DNA of 35,777 nucleotides. Source: SZUA-287 sp036397975. Lineage in GTDB: Bacteria > Bacteroidota > Ignavibacteria > UBA10030 > UBA6906. The position numbers were made by a program, and so were the translations under genes. Within the stretch, counting starts at the first letter, position 1. Every line of letters starts with the position of its first letter. The notes under the pieces were generated by a model. That model was not told where the DNA came from and did no database searches. It saw only the letters and a list, made by a program, of their open reading frames with translations. Of this stretch, positions 1-7,090 are shown piece by piece. Location of the stretch: NCBI GenBank assembly GCA_036397975.1, contig DASWHW010000061.1, positions 1 through 35,777 of the forward strand, given 5' to 3'.

Positions 1-120
1 CCTGCCCCTGGTTGAATCTACGCGTCCACCGTTATGCTCAACGAGCCGTTGCCGAATATCCCCTGAAAGGCCAACGTAGCGCTTACCGTCCCGTAAACTC
101 CTGAGGACATAAACGAACAT
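1..120 (-). CDS. GIY-YIG endonuclease domain protein (partial, C-terminus cut by window edge)
   Basis: The minus strand from the ATG at 120 reads MFVYVLRSLRDGKRYVGLSG and continues with DIRQRLVEHNGG to the window edge, giving 40 codons. The Y-V-L start followed by K-R-Y-V-G is the GIY-YIG catalytic signature, and the R in RQRL matches the family's conserved basic residue. A GGAGG site lies about 9 nt upstream of the ATG. Small single-domain proteins of this kind (about 80-100 aa) are related to the YhbQ/UPF0213 family; their role is uncertain, with nuclease activity inferred from the fold. The gene sits directly downstream of tRNA-like fragments, a setting that suggests a small mobile or repeated unit. 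Confidence 0.85.
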   Translation of the reverse strand, partial: MFVYVLRSLRDGKRYVGLSGDIRQRLVEHNGGRVDSTRGR

Positions 121-132
121 CACGCAAATCCT

Positions 133-196
133 CCAAGGCCGTTGCTCCCCGCCCGACCGAACGAAACTCGAACCTGAAATCGGTCGTTCGGGCGGG
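133..196 (-). other. GC-rich imperfect inverted repeat between tRNA fragment and GIY-YIG gene
   Basis: In minus-strand sense CCCGCCCGAACGA pairs imperfectly with CGTTCGGTCGGGCGGG, about 20 nt apart, with a bulge on one side. The loop contains GGTTCGAGTTTC, which resembles a tRNA T-loop. Together with the D-arm-like fragment just upstream it looks like a decayed or rearranged tRNA, but no cloverleaf can be drawn. Function is unknown. Confidence 0.4.
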
Positions 197-197
197 T

Positions 198-219
198 ACC
201 AACTGAGCTACCTGTCCAA
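198..219 (-). repeat. tRNA 5'-half-like fragment, copy 1
   Basis: On the minus strand this reads TTGGACAGGTAGCTCAGTTG plus GT, which is an acceptor-stem half (GGACAGG) followed by a canonical tRNA D-arm start (TAGCTCAGTTGGT). No anticodon arm follows and no 3' acceptor half (CCTGTCC in sense) is found downstream, so this is a remnant or mimic rather than a gene. It lies about 78 nt upstream of the GIY-YIG start codon. An 18-bp core (202-219) is repeated exactly at 306-323. Confidence 0.7.
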
Positions 220-238
220 AAAAAATCTGCTGCAACCA

Positions 239-257
239 ATCCCGCCTTCGGCGGGAT
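239..257. other. Short perfect hairpin (8-bp stem, 3-nt loop)
   Basis: ATCCCGCC / GGCGGGAT around a TTC loop (GAA on the minus strand). It is GC-rich like a terminator stem. The nearest minus-strand T tract (220-227 region, eight T in sense) is about 12 nt beyond the stem rather than adjacent, so termination is possible but not assured. It lies between the two tRNA-like fragments. Confidence 0.5.
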
Positions 258-260
258 CCT

Positions 261-303
261 CAATTCGGCTGCTGCTCACATAAAAGGTTCGCAGGCCGAA
301 TTG
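261..303. other. Inverted repeat overlapping the second tRNA fragment
   Basis: Arms CAATTCGGC (261-269) and GCCGAATTG (295-303) are perfect, separated by 25 nt, and extend with one bulge through TGC/GCA. The right arm directly abuts the tRNA-like fragment at 306-323, replacing what would be its D-loop. This looks like a junction or decayed mobile structure; no function can be assigned. Confidence 0.5.
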
Positions 304-305
304 GG

Positions 306-323
306 ACTGAGCTACCTGTCCAA
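306..323 (-). repeat. tRNA 5'-half-like fragment, copy 2
   Basis: The minus strand reads TTGGACAGGTAGCTCAGT, identical over 18 bp to copy 1, 104 bp away, then diverges immediately into an inverted repeat. It lies about 65 bp downstream of the stop codon of the SDR gene. No 3' tRNA half follows. Whether it is a transposition footprint, a processing signal or a pseudogene cannot be settled from the window. Confidence 0.65.
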
Positions 324-389
324 GAATTTCTTACGATTGACCAAAATCGGGCAGAATGATACAAATTTTTCTCCAGACTTTCCACCAAC

Positions 390-1235
390 TCAGTCGAGTT
401 GACGAACACTTTTTTGTCCGATGTACTCCACTGTATCCTCCCCATGATCAACCCGAATCACATTACCCGAGATGAAGTCGGCATTGTCATGCGCAAGAAG
501 AGCTATCGCCTTCGCAATGTCTTCAGGAGTTCCGTTGCGGAGCGAAGGATTACGGGCCTTCGCAACAGAGAGCATTTTGTCTGACCCTGGAATTTTTCGG
601 AGCGCAGGTGTATCGGTGACCCCGCCGTGAATAGAGTTGGCGGTGATCCCGAGATAGCCCAATTCAAGTCCAAGCTGTCGGATGTGCGATTCAAGAGCAG
701 CCTTTGCCGCTGAAACCGCGCCGTAATTCAGAAGAACGGAATGTCCACCGGATGATGTCATCGCAAAGATCCTTCCCCCCTTTTTCATCAGTCCGCGTTG
801 GACAACGCCTTGTGTCCAGTATACCAAGGAATTTGCCATGACGTCCAGTGTCATTTCAATCTGTGCCTTGGTGAGGCACTCGTCCGGCCTCTCTGAGACG
901 ATGGGTTTCAAACTCCCAAACGCAAGGGAATGCATCAACACACGAATCGTATTCTCTTTGTTTGAGGCAAACTCCTTTTTGACCGTATCCAAGACTTCAT
1001 TCTGCTTTGCTGGATCGGAGGCGTTCGCGTTGAAGAACATCTGTTTTACACCATTGGCCGCGATTTCGTCCTTAATCTTTTCAACAGCCGGCATGGTTCC
1101 AGCACGGTCGAAGTGCACACCAAAAATATTCATGCCGCAACGGGAAAGCTCAAGAGCTGTTGCACCACCAAAACCACTGGAGGCGCCAAGGATAAGTGCC
1201 CATTGAGTGTTACTGTAGGAGAGTCTTGAGTTCAC
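390..1235 (-). CDS. Enoyl-ACP reductase-like short-chain dehydrogenase (FabL/FabI type)
   Basis: A 281-aa SDR-fold oxidoreductase. The N-terminal nucleotide site GASSGFGG (residues 18-25) is followed by HSLAFGSLKP, the kind of segment found in enoyl-ACP reductases. The active site is spaced Tyr-x6-Lys (Y-GAVSAA-K), typical of FabI/FabL enoyl reductases, rather than the Tyr-x3-Lys of ordinary SDRs. The classical glycine-rich motif argues for the FabL side rather than FabI. The likely role is reduction of trans-2-enoyl-ACP with NAD(P)H in fatty-acid elongation, inferred from family features. It starts at GTG (1235) with a GAGGG site about 7 nt upstream; no better ATG exists. It lies 55 bp downstream of glmS and is probably co-transcribed. 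Another SDR activity cannot be excluded. Confidence 0.75.
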   Translation of the reverse strand: MNSRLSYSNTQWALILGASSGFGGATALELSRCGMNIFGVHFDRAGTMPAVEKIKDEIAANGVKQMFFNANASDPAKQNEVLDTVKKEFASNKENTIRVLMHSLAFGSLKPIVSERPDECLTKAQIEMTLDVMANSLVYWTQGVVQRGLMKKGGRIFAMTSSGGHSVLLNYGAVSAAKAALESHIRQLGLELGYLGITANSIHGGVTDTPALRKIPGSDKMLSVAKARNPSLRNGTPEDIAKAIALLAHDNADFISGNVIRVDHGEDTVEYIGQKSVRQLD

Positions 1236-1290
1236 AGTGCACCCTCGAGATGTTGATTATTCAAATGAACGGTGATACGTACCGGCTGGT

Positions 1291-3129
1291 CTATTCAACA
1301 GTTACGCTTTTTGCCAGGTTCCGAGGCTGATCTACATTCGTTCCCCGCGCAACGGCAACGTAATACGATAGCAATTGAAGCGGAATAATATTCAGAATCG
1401 GTCCGAAAAATCCATAAGTCCGTGGAACACGAATGACATGCTCCACCATTTTTTCTATCTCGTCGTCATCCACGTTTGCAATCGCGATAATCCGTCCCCT
1501 CCGAGCCCGTACTTCCTGAATGTTACTGATAACCTTGTCGTAAATCCCGTCACGCGGAACAACAACCACGACAGGCATATTCTCATCAATGAGGGCAATG
1601 GGACCGTGCTTCATCTCAGCAGCCGGATATCCTTCTGCATGGATATAGGAAATTTCCTTTAACTTCAGCGCGCCCTCCAGAGCCACGGGGAAGTTCGCAC
1701 CCCGCCCAAGATACAGAAAATTCTTTACGTCCTTGTATTTTTCAGCGATGGACTTGATCTGATCAGTGTTGCTGAGAATATGCCGCACTTTGTCGGGCAG
1801 CGACGCAATTTCCTTTGCAAGGACGATTCCATCTTCTTGAGACATGCCGCGCGCCCGGGCAAGCATCAGTGTGATCAATGCAAGAACCGTCAGTTGCGAC
1901 GTAAACGCTTTCGTTGACGCAACACCTATTTCAGGGCCGGCATGGATGTATACACCCCCGTCCGATTCACGCGCAATGGTGCTGCCGACGACATTCACGA
2001 TGCCAAGAACCGTCGACCCCTTGCCTTTCGCCTCACGCAATGCTGCGAGCGTATCTGCCGTTTCACCGCTCTGACTGATGAGCAATACAACATCGTCGAT
2101 GTTCATCAACGGATTCCGGTAGCGGAACTCCGATGCATACTCTACTTCTGTCGGTATCTTTGCGATCTGTTCAAGCATGTACTCTCCGACCAACCCGGCG
2201 TGCCAGGAGGTACCGCAAGCCGTAATGACGATCCGTCGGGCACTCAGGAGGCGACCCATCATGTTCTGCAGACCGCCCAGTTTGACATTCCCCTCATCCA
2301 CAAGAAGCCTACCACGCATCGCATTGCGAATTGTCTCCGGCTGCTCGTTGATTTCCTTGAGCATGAAATGATCATAGCCCCCCCGCTCGATCTGCGAAAG
2401 CTCCAGGGTCACTTCTTCAACTGTCTTGTGGACCTTCAATGCATCGATGGTCGTTGTTTCAATATTGTCTTTCGTAACAACCGCTACCTCGCCGTCCTCC
2501 AAGTACACAACATGCCGTGTATGCGAGACAATCGCCGAGGCGTCCGAGGCAACATAGTTCTCCCCCTCTCCCACGCCAAGTAAAAGCGGACTTCCTTTCC
2601 TTGCAACAATAAACTTGTCCGGTTCATGAACCGACATCACCACCAGTCCGTACGTGCCATCCACTTCACTCAACGCAAGGCGAACGGCGGTACTAAGGTC
2701 ATTCCCCTTTTCATACATCGCCTGAATAAGATGTGCAAGTACCTCCGTATCCGTATCCGTATGAAAGACATGGCCTTCCCGGAGTAGTTTGGTCTTGATC
2801 GATAGATAATTTTCAATTATTCCATTATGGATAATCGCGATCTTTTTCTGTGCGTCCCAATGTGGATGAGCATTGACGTCGTTCGGGACACCGTGCGTCG
2901 CCCAACGCGTGTGGCCCATGCCGAGAGAACCTGCGAATAATGAACTCCCGTTTCCAAGATGTTTGGCAAGTTCCGAAACTTTTCCCGCTTTCTTCTCTAC
3001 CGAGAGGACGTCTTTCGAAACGAGGGCGATGCCCGCCGAGTCATACCCTCGGTATTCGAGTCGGCGCAGGCCTTCCAGAAGAATGGGAACGCAGTTCTTT
3101 TCGCCAATATAGCCTACAATGCCGCACAT
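1291..3129 (-). CDS. glmS: Glutamine-fructose-6-phosphate aminotransferase (isomerizing)
   Basis: A 612-aa glucosamine-6-phosphate synthase, the first step of UDP-GlcNAc synthesis for peptidoglycan and LPS. The start is fixed at 3129 because the protein must begin MCGIVGYIG, whose Cys2 is the glutaminase nucleophile after Met removal; the frame stays open another 32 codons upstream but these are not coding. The N-terminal class II amidotransferase domain contains YRGYDSAG, HTRWATHG and HNGIIEN. Two SIS sugar-isomerase domains follow, with TACGTSWHAG, SQSGETADT and SSxKAFTSQ-like elements. The C-terminus ends in DQPRNLAKSVTVE, the normal family end. There is little Shine-Dalgarno character before the ATG. 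No glmS ribozyme is expected in the short leader (3130-3225) and none was seen. Confidence 0.98.
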   Translation of the reverse strand: MCGIVGYIGEKNCVPILLEGLRRLEYRGYDSAGIALVSKDVLSVEKKAGKVSELAKHLGNGSSLFAGSLGMGHTRWATHGVPNDVNAHPHWDAQKKIAIIHNGIIENYLSIKTKLLREGHVFHTDTDTEVLAHLIQAMYEKGNDLSTAVRLALSEVDGTYGLVVMSVHEPDKFIVARKGSPLLLGVGEGENYVASDASAIVSHTRHVVYLEDGEVAVVTKDNIETTTIDALKVHKTVEEVTLELSQIERGGYDHFMLKEINEQPETIRNAMRGRLLVDEGNVKLGGLQNMMGRLLSARRIVITACGTSWHAGLVGEYMLEQIAKIPTEVEYASEFRYRNPLMNIDDVVLLISQSGETADTLAALREAKGKGSTVLGIVNVVGSTIARESDGGVYIHAGPEIGVASTKAFTSQLTVLALITLMLARARGMSQEDGIVLAKEIASLPDKVRHILSNTDQIKSIAEKYKDVKNFLYLGRGANFPVALEGALKLKEISYIHAEGYPAAEMKHGPIALIDENMPVVVVVPRDGIYDKVISNIQEVRARRGRIIAIANVDDDEIEKMVEHVIRVPRTYGFFGPILNIIPLQLLSYYVAVARGTNVDQPRNLAKSVTVE

Positions 3130-3159
3130 ATTCAGAGATTTTTGTGAATGTCGGTGACC

Positions 3160-3188
3160 AAGATACTCATAAGGCGTTTGAAAATCAA
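3160..3188 (-). promoter_or_regulatory. Candidate promoter of glmS
   Basis: In minus-strand sense TTGATT (3188-3183), a 17-nt spacer, then TATCTT (3165-3160). Matches to the sigma-70 consensus are 4/6 and 4/6 with ideal spacing. It falls between the terminator of the preceding gene (3226-3252) and the glmS ATG, where a promoter must lie if glmS is an independent unit. It would give a leader of roughly 20-25 nt. Confidence 0.4.
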
Positions 3189-3225
3189 CGAGATGAAACG
3201 GACTGTTGAGATCGAGCACAAACAA

Positions 3226-3252
3226 AAAGGCCCGGTGGTGAGCCGGGCCTTT
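3226..3252 (-). terminator. Intrinsic terminator after the DUF4097 gene
   Basis: A perfect 10-bp stem AAAGGCCCGG / CCGGGCCTTT with a 7-nt loop. Reading on the minus strand it is followed by a TTTTTGTTT tail. It lies 23 bp past the stop of the DUF4097 gene and separates it from glmS. Confidence 0.9.
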
Positions 3253-3275
3253 CGATGCACTCTATCTTTGTTTCG

Positions 3276-4181
3276 CTACTTCGATCGAATCCTGATGTTC
3301 CCCCCCATGGTATGAGCGTGAATGGTTTCGCCTCCGCCATTCACCGTACCCTTCACGCTGGACTCGCTGATCTTTCCTGAGAGAGTAACAGGAAGGTCAC
3401 ATGAGACTTCTCCTCCAAATGTCGACGCCTCGATGTTCGCTGCCACATCGCGCGGAACCATGATATCAACATTGCCTCCCATCGTCTCCGCATGAATCCC
3501 CTTCATCGACGATAAAACACGAACAGCAACATTGCCGCCGGATGTTTCCGCTCTTACTTTCCCCTCCACGTCGGCGATTTGAATATCACCTCCTGAGGTG
3601 CTCGCATCAACGCTTCCTTCAGCCTTAGCAATCACAATGTCGCCACCGGATGTTTCCAGCACGAGCTTGCCGCGCAATTCCTTTCCTTCCACATCGCCCC
3701 CCGAAGTACTCAACTGCACATCGCCATCAACACGGAGCGCATGAAGATCGCCACCGGAAGTCTCGCCATCCACTTTTCCCTGAATATTGCTGACATCGAC
3801 ATCGCCACCGGCAGTCCGAAGCGTCAGATTGAACTCACGGGGAACTGAAATCGTGTACTTCACATTTGAGTCATCGTTTCCCCAGTGCCTCCATTTTGAA
3901 GTCATTTCCCCACGCACCTTCACTGTGTTGTCAGACGCCTCCGCGGTAATCTCAAACTCCTCTGTGAATCGCTTCGATCCTGTAACCACAGCGAGAACAC
4001 GAACCTCCCTGGAAGGAGTCCCCTCAACAGAAATATCGCCAACATCGGTGCGCAGCGTAAGGAGCCCACCGGAAGACACGTTGAAACTCTTTTCGAATTT
4101 CTTTTCCTCTGTACATGCACTTCCCTGCAGGAGAAGCGAGATAGCGCAAAAAGTCAAGACTGAATATGCAGGACGTTTCAT
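3276..4181 (-). CDS. Exported DUF4097-type beta-repeat protein
   Basis: A 301-aa protein with an N-terminal signal sequence (about residues 1-22, ending GSAC, which could be a weak lipobox). The second half carries about nine copies of a roughly 20-residue unit built on the core (E/S)TSGG(D/N), from residue 123 (TAGGD) to the end (HTMGGNIRI), as expected for the DUF4097 beta-helix-like fold. The alternating ETSGGD/STSGGD copies are very regular. Proteins of this family are cell-envelope associated and of unknown function; some sit beside sigma/anti-sigma systems, but none adjoins this one. AGGAG lies about 8 nt before the ATG. The gene is transcribed divergently from the M28 peptidase gene and ends at a strong terminator. 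Confidence 0.8.
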   Translation of the reverse strand: MKRPAYSVLTFCAISLLLQGSACTEEKKFEKSFNVSSGGLLTLRTDVGDISVEGTPSREVRVLAVVTGSKRFTEEFEITAEASDNTVKVRGEMTSKWRHWGNDDSNVKYTISVPREFNLTLRTAGGDVDVSNIQGKVDGETSGGDLHALRVDGDVQLSTSGGDVEGKELRGKLVLETSGGDIVIAKAEGSVDASTSGGDIQIADVEGKVRAETSGGNVAVRVLSSMKGIHAETMGGNVDIMVPRDVAANIEASTFGGEVSCDLPVTLSGKISESSVKGTVNGGGETIHAHTMGGNIRIRSK

Positions 4182-4306
4182 GGGATGCTCCTGAAGTTGG
4201 TTATTGTGAGTCTGAATTCATAAACGGAAAACTCAGCTCAAAGTTGCACTTCTTTTGCATTTCGAAATTGATTTGGCTACCTTCTCAGCGATTTTCCAAG
4301 GATCCT

Positions 4307-5290
4307 ATGCACGGATTTTTCACATTGCGCCTCTCTTTTGCAGCAATTACCGGCCTCCTGGTCGGATGTGGGAACCCGCAGCCGAAAGAGCCTGAGGTGG
4401 TTCCAAACCGATCAACAGTCGTCGAACAGCCAACGGAGGCTCCCACTTTCTCCGGAACGCGCGCCTTTCTTGACCTTGAAAAACAGGTGTCTTTTGGACC
4501 GAGAAATCCCGGTTCCCTGGGACATTCTCAATGTTTGAACTTTCTTCTGTCGGAATTGCGCACGCTAGCAGACACGGTTTGGACGCAGGAGTTTGCTTCG
4601 GTTGGGTACAATAACGAAACATTACGACTTACAAACGTTGTTGCTTCATTTCGTCCGGAGGAGAAGAGCCGTATTCTACTTTGTGCGCACTGGGACACGC
4701 GGCCCAGGGCAGACAACGACCCAATTCCATCCAACCAATCCAAACCCATTCTCGGAGCAAACGATGGTGCCAGCGGCGTTGCAGTATTGCTGGAACTCGC
4801 CCGGCTGATTCATAAGACACCTCCAACTATCGGCATTGACATGGTATTGTTTGATGGCGAGGACTACGGCTACGAGGGGGATACGCCGAGATATCTTCTA
4901 GGCTCGCGTTACTTTGCCGCCAACACCAAGTTCCAACATGTCCCTCGTTTTGCCATTCTTCTCGACATGATTGGAGATGCAAGCTTGGAAATCTTGAAAG
5001 AGCAACATTCGGTCCGGTACGCAGGAGATATTGTGAACATCATCTGGAACACTGCACGACAACTTGGCTATTATCAATTTGTGGATGTGGTCGGCGAGTC
5101 TATCACGGATGATCATTTGCCGTTGAACGAAGCAGGAATCAAGACCGTCGATCTTATCGACTTCGATTATCCTGATAACACCAATCGATACTGGCACACA
5201 CTTGACGACGTTCCTGCTCATTGCAGCAACGAAAGTCTGGAAGCGGTCGGGACAGTGCTTACCCATCTTTTGTACTCGCAGAAACCATGA
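4307..5290 (+). CDS. M28 family zinc peptidase / glutaminyl-peptide cyclotransferase-like lipoprotein
   Basis: A 327-aa protein. I choose the ATG at 4307 because it has AAGGA just upstream and gives a lipoprotein signal ending LLVGC; the 47 upstream in-frame codons overlap the divergent gene's start. Family M28 metal and catalytic elements appear in order: AHWDTRP (His), GANDGASG (bridging Asp), DGEDYG (Glu pair), LLDMIGD (Asp) and YWHTLDD (last His). The arrangement, with a GANDGASGVAVLLELAR segment, most resembles bacterial glutaminyl cyclase-like M28 proteins, which form pyroglutamate at N-termini; simple aminopeptidase activity is the alternative. It is likely anchored to a membrane facing the periplasm. 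It is the first gene of a three-gene plus-strand operon and overlaps prmA by 4 bp. Confidence 0.85.
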   Translation: MHGFFTLRLSFAAITGLLVGCGNPQPKEPEVVPNRSTVVEQPTEAPTFSGTRAFLDLEKQVSFGPRNPGSLGHSQCLNFLLSELRTLADTVWTQEFASVGYNNETLRLTNVVASFRPEEKSRILLCAHWDTRPRADNDPIPSNQSKPILGANDGASGVAVLLELARLIHKTPPTIGIDMVLFDGEDYGYEGDTPRYLLGSRYFAANTKFQHVPRFAILLDMIGDASLEILKEQHSVRYAGDIVNIIWNTARQLGYYQFVDVVGESITDDHLPLNEAGIKTVDLIDFDYPDNTNRYWHTLDDVPAHCSNESLEAVGTVLTHLLYSQKP

Positions 5291-6165
5291 GCGATGCGTC
5301 AACCCATATTGAGATTTCCATCCAGGGAGATCCGACTCTCTTTGAACCTGCCATCGGTATCATGACCGGACTTGGTTTTGAGGGGTTTTGGGAGGATGAG
5401 GTGATCCTAAGGTGTTATATCCCTGAAGAAGTGTGGACACTAGCGGTGCAGGAAGCTTTCTCCGCCCGACTGCATGTGTTAAGCGATTCGCTCCATGTTC
5501 CTTCCCCCGTTATTCTAATCCGTCCAGTAGAGAACAGAAACTGGAATGAAGAGTGGAAAAAAACGATCAAGCCTGTAAGCATCACCGACCGCATTACCAT
5601 TTCACCCAGTTGGCACAAAGTCGAGCCGCGAGCAGATGAGGTGCTTCTGATCATCGACCCAAAAATGTCGTTCGGCACCGGTTATCATGAATCGACGCGA
5701 TTGATGCTGAAACTTCTCGAACGCCACGTCGAAGGGAGAACGCGCATTCTTGATCTAGGCACCGGCACAGGTGTGCTTGCCATTGCCGCAGCAAAATTAG
5801 GAGCTTCAGAAGTTGTCGGTCTTGACAATGATGACTGGTCATTTGATAATGCCCGTGAGAACGTCGAACTGAACCATGTTCAGGAGAGTGTTTCTATTGT
5901 CCTTGGCGATTTGGATGATATTATCATTGATAATTTCGAAATGATCCTCGCAAACATTCAGCGGAACGTCCTTCTGCAATTAATGGAGGGAATGACTAAA
6001 CGCCTTACTCCCGGGGGCATACTTATTCTTTCAGGCCTCCTCACGTCTGATGAAGAGACGATGATCAACGCGATTCACGGCCATGGCCTCCGCATAATTG
6101 AACAATTGCAGGAAAACGACTGGATTGCTCTTGCCGCACGAATTCCCGAAAATCCTTCTGCCTGA
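5287..6165 (+). CDS. prmA: Ribosomal protein L11 methyltransferase
   Basis: A 292-aa class I SAM-dependent methyltransferase that trimethylates lysines of ribosomal protein L11. The start at 5287 is an ATGA overlap with the upstream stop, implying translational coupling. A family-typical N-terminal substrate domain leads to NRNWNEEWKK, then the diagnostic MSFGTGYHEST. The SAM-binding motif I LDLGTGTGVLAIAAAKLGA follows, with an acidic motif (LDNDDW) and the ANI(Q/L)-type catalytic-region motif ILANIQRNVL in place of NPPY. Length is normal for PrmA. Its placement between an M28 lipoprotein and a Ppx-type phosphatase appears to reflect compact operon packing rather than a shared pathway. Confidence 0.95.
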   Translation: MSDASTHIEISIQGDPTLFEPAIGIMTGLGFEGFWEDEVILRCYIPEEVWTLAVQEAFSARLHVLSDSLHVPSPVILIRPVENRNWNEEWKKTIKPVSITDRITISPSWHKVEPRADEVLLIIDPKMSFGTGYHESTRLMLKLLERHVEGRTRILDLGTGTGVLAIAAAKLGASEVVGLDNDDWSFDNARENVELNHVQESVSIVLGDLDDIIIDNFEMILANIQRNVLLQLMEGMTKRLTPGGILILSGLLTSDEETMINAIHGHGLRIIEQLQENDWIALAARIPENPSA

Positions 6166-6166
6166 C

Positions 6167-7090
6167 ATGCACGTTGCCGTCATCGATATTGGAACGAACA
6201 CCGTTCTTCTGCTGATTTGTACCATCGACAAATCCGGCATGATCACCCCCGTGCGCCACGAGCAGCGGGTGCCTCGCCTTGGCAAAGGGATCGATGCTTC
6301 AGGATTACTGCTAGAAGACTCGATGGAGCGTGTCGTTCAAGCGTGTGAAGAGTATGGAGAAATCATGCGCGAGTACCCGCTTCGCCATATTGTTGTTTCT
6401 GGAACAAGTGCTCTGCGAGAAGCGGCGAATCGTGACGTTCTTATTGAAAAGATTCGACGTTCGGTCGGGTTTGATGTTGAGGTACTGAGCGGGGAAGATG
6501 AAGCCCTCTGGACTTACAGAGGAGCGATCAGCGGTTTCGGCAATGTAAACGAAGCCGTCGTCATCGACGTTGGAGGGGGCAGTACGGAGATTACTTATGG
6601 GATGGGAAAGGATATTTCACGAAGATACAGCCTCAGTCTGGGTTCCGTCCGAATAACCGAACGGTTCCTACAACACAACCCACCTACAGATTCGGAGATT
6701 GATTCTGCGTCTGACTACATCAAGAAAGTCTATGGGACTGCAGGCATTCCATCCGCGGGTAATTCACTCTGCATCGGCGTCGCAGGCACACCGACATCTC
6801 TTGCAGTGATTGATCAATATCTTCCCGGCTTCGATCTCAAAGCCATTGCCGGCTATAAACTTACTCGAAGTCGCATTGCTTCACTCCTCGAACGTCTCCG
6901 CACTCTCCCGACAAACGAAATAAGACGCGTCTCCACAATAATGGAAGGGCGTGAAGACATCATTGTCGCCGGGACGTTGATTCTCCTTCGTGTGATGGAA
7001 GCTCTTGGCGCAGAAAACCTTACCGTGAGCGAGCGGGGAATACGGTATGGGCTTGCGATAAGGGAATTTGAACGATCCCCTCTATCGTAA
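6167..7090 (+). CDS. Exopolyphosphatase / pppGpp phosphohydrolase family protein (Ppx/GppA)
   Basis: A 307-aa ASKHA-fold phosphatase. The ATG at 6167 lies 1 nt after the prmA stop and begins MHVAVIDIGTNTVLLLI, the phosphate-1 loop. GTSALREAANRD, the SGEDEALWTYRGA segment and the phosphate-2 loop VIDVGGGSTEI follow, then SLGSVRITERF and VAGTPTSLA. Only the two actin-like domains are present; there is no C-terminal HD-like domain, so this is the short form, and ppx and gppA functions cannot be told apart by sequence alone. It probably degrades polyphosphate or pppGpp in the cytoplasm. The 3' end overlaps the convergent T9SS gene by 9 bp, leaving no room for a conventional terminator. Confidence 0.9.
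   Translation: MHVAVIDIGTNTVLLLICTIDKSGMITPVRHEQRVPRLGKGIDASGLLLEDSMERVVQACEEYGEIMREYPLRHIVVSGTSALREAANRDVLIEKIRRSVGFDVEVLSGEDEALWTYRGAISGFGNVNEAVVIDVGGGSTEITYGMGKDISRRYSLSLGSVRITERFLQHNPPTDSEIDSASDYIKKVYGTAGIPSAGNSLCIGVAGTPTSLAVIDQYLPGFDLKAIAGYKLTRSRIASLLERLRTLPTNEIRRVSTIMEGREDIIVAGTLILLRVMEALGAENLTVSERGIRYGLAIREFERSPLS

Noticed and set aside
133..323. Complete tRNA genes
   Set aside because: Only the acceptor/D-arm start is present twice; no anticodon arm or matching CCTGTCC 3' half can be placed within tRNA length.
1942..2583. 213-codon open frame on the plus strand
   Set aside because: Antisense to glmS, whose conserved motifs occupy this stretch; no domain or ribosome site.
2979..3225. 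N-terminal extension of glmS to 3225
   Set aside because: GlmS needs Cys at position 2, so MCGIVGYIG must be the start; the extension also runs through the promoter region.
3500..3800. DNA repeats or a CRISPR-like array
   Set aside because: The periodic bases are the in-frame codons of the SGGD protein repeats; spacers and repeats do not behave like CRISPR.
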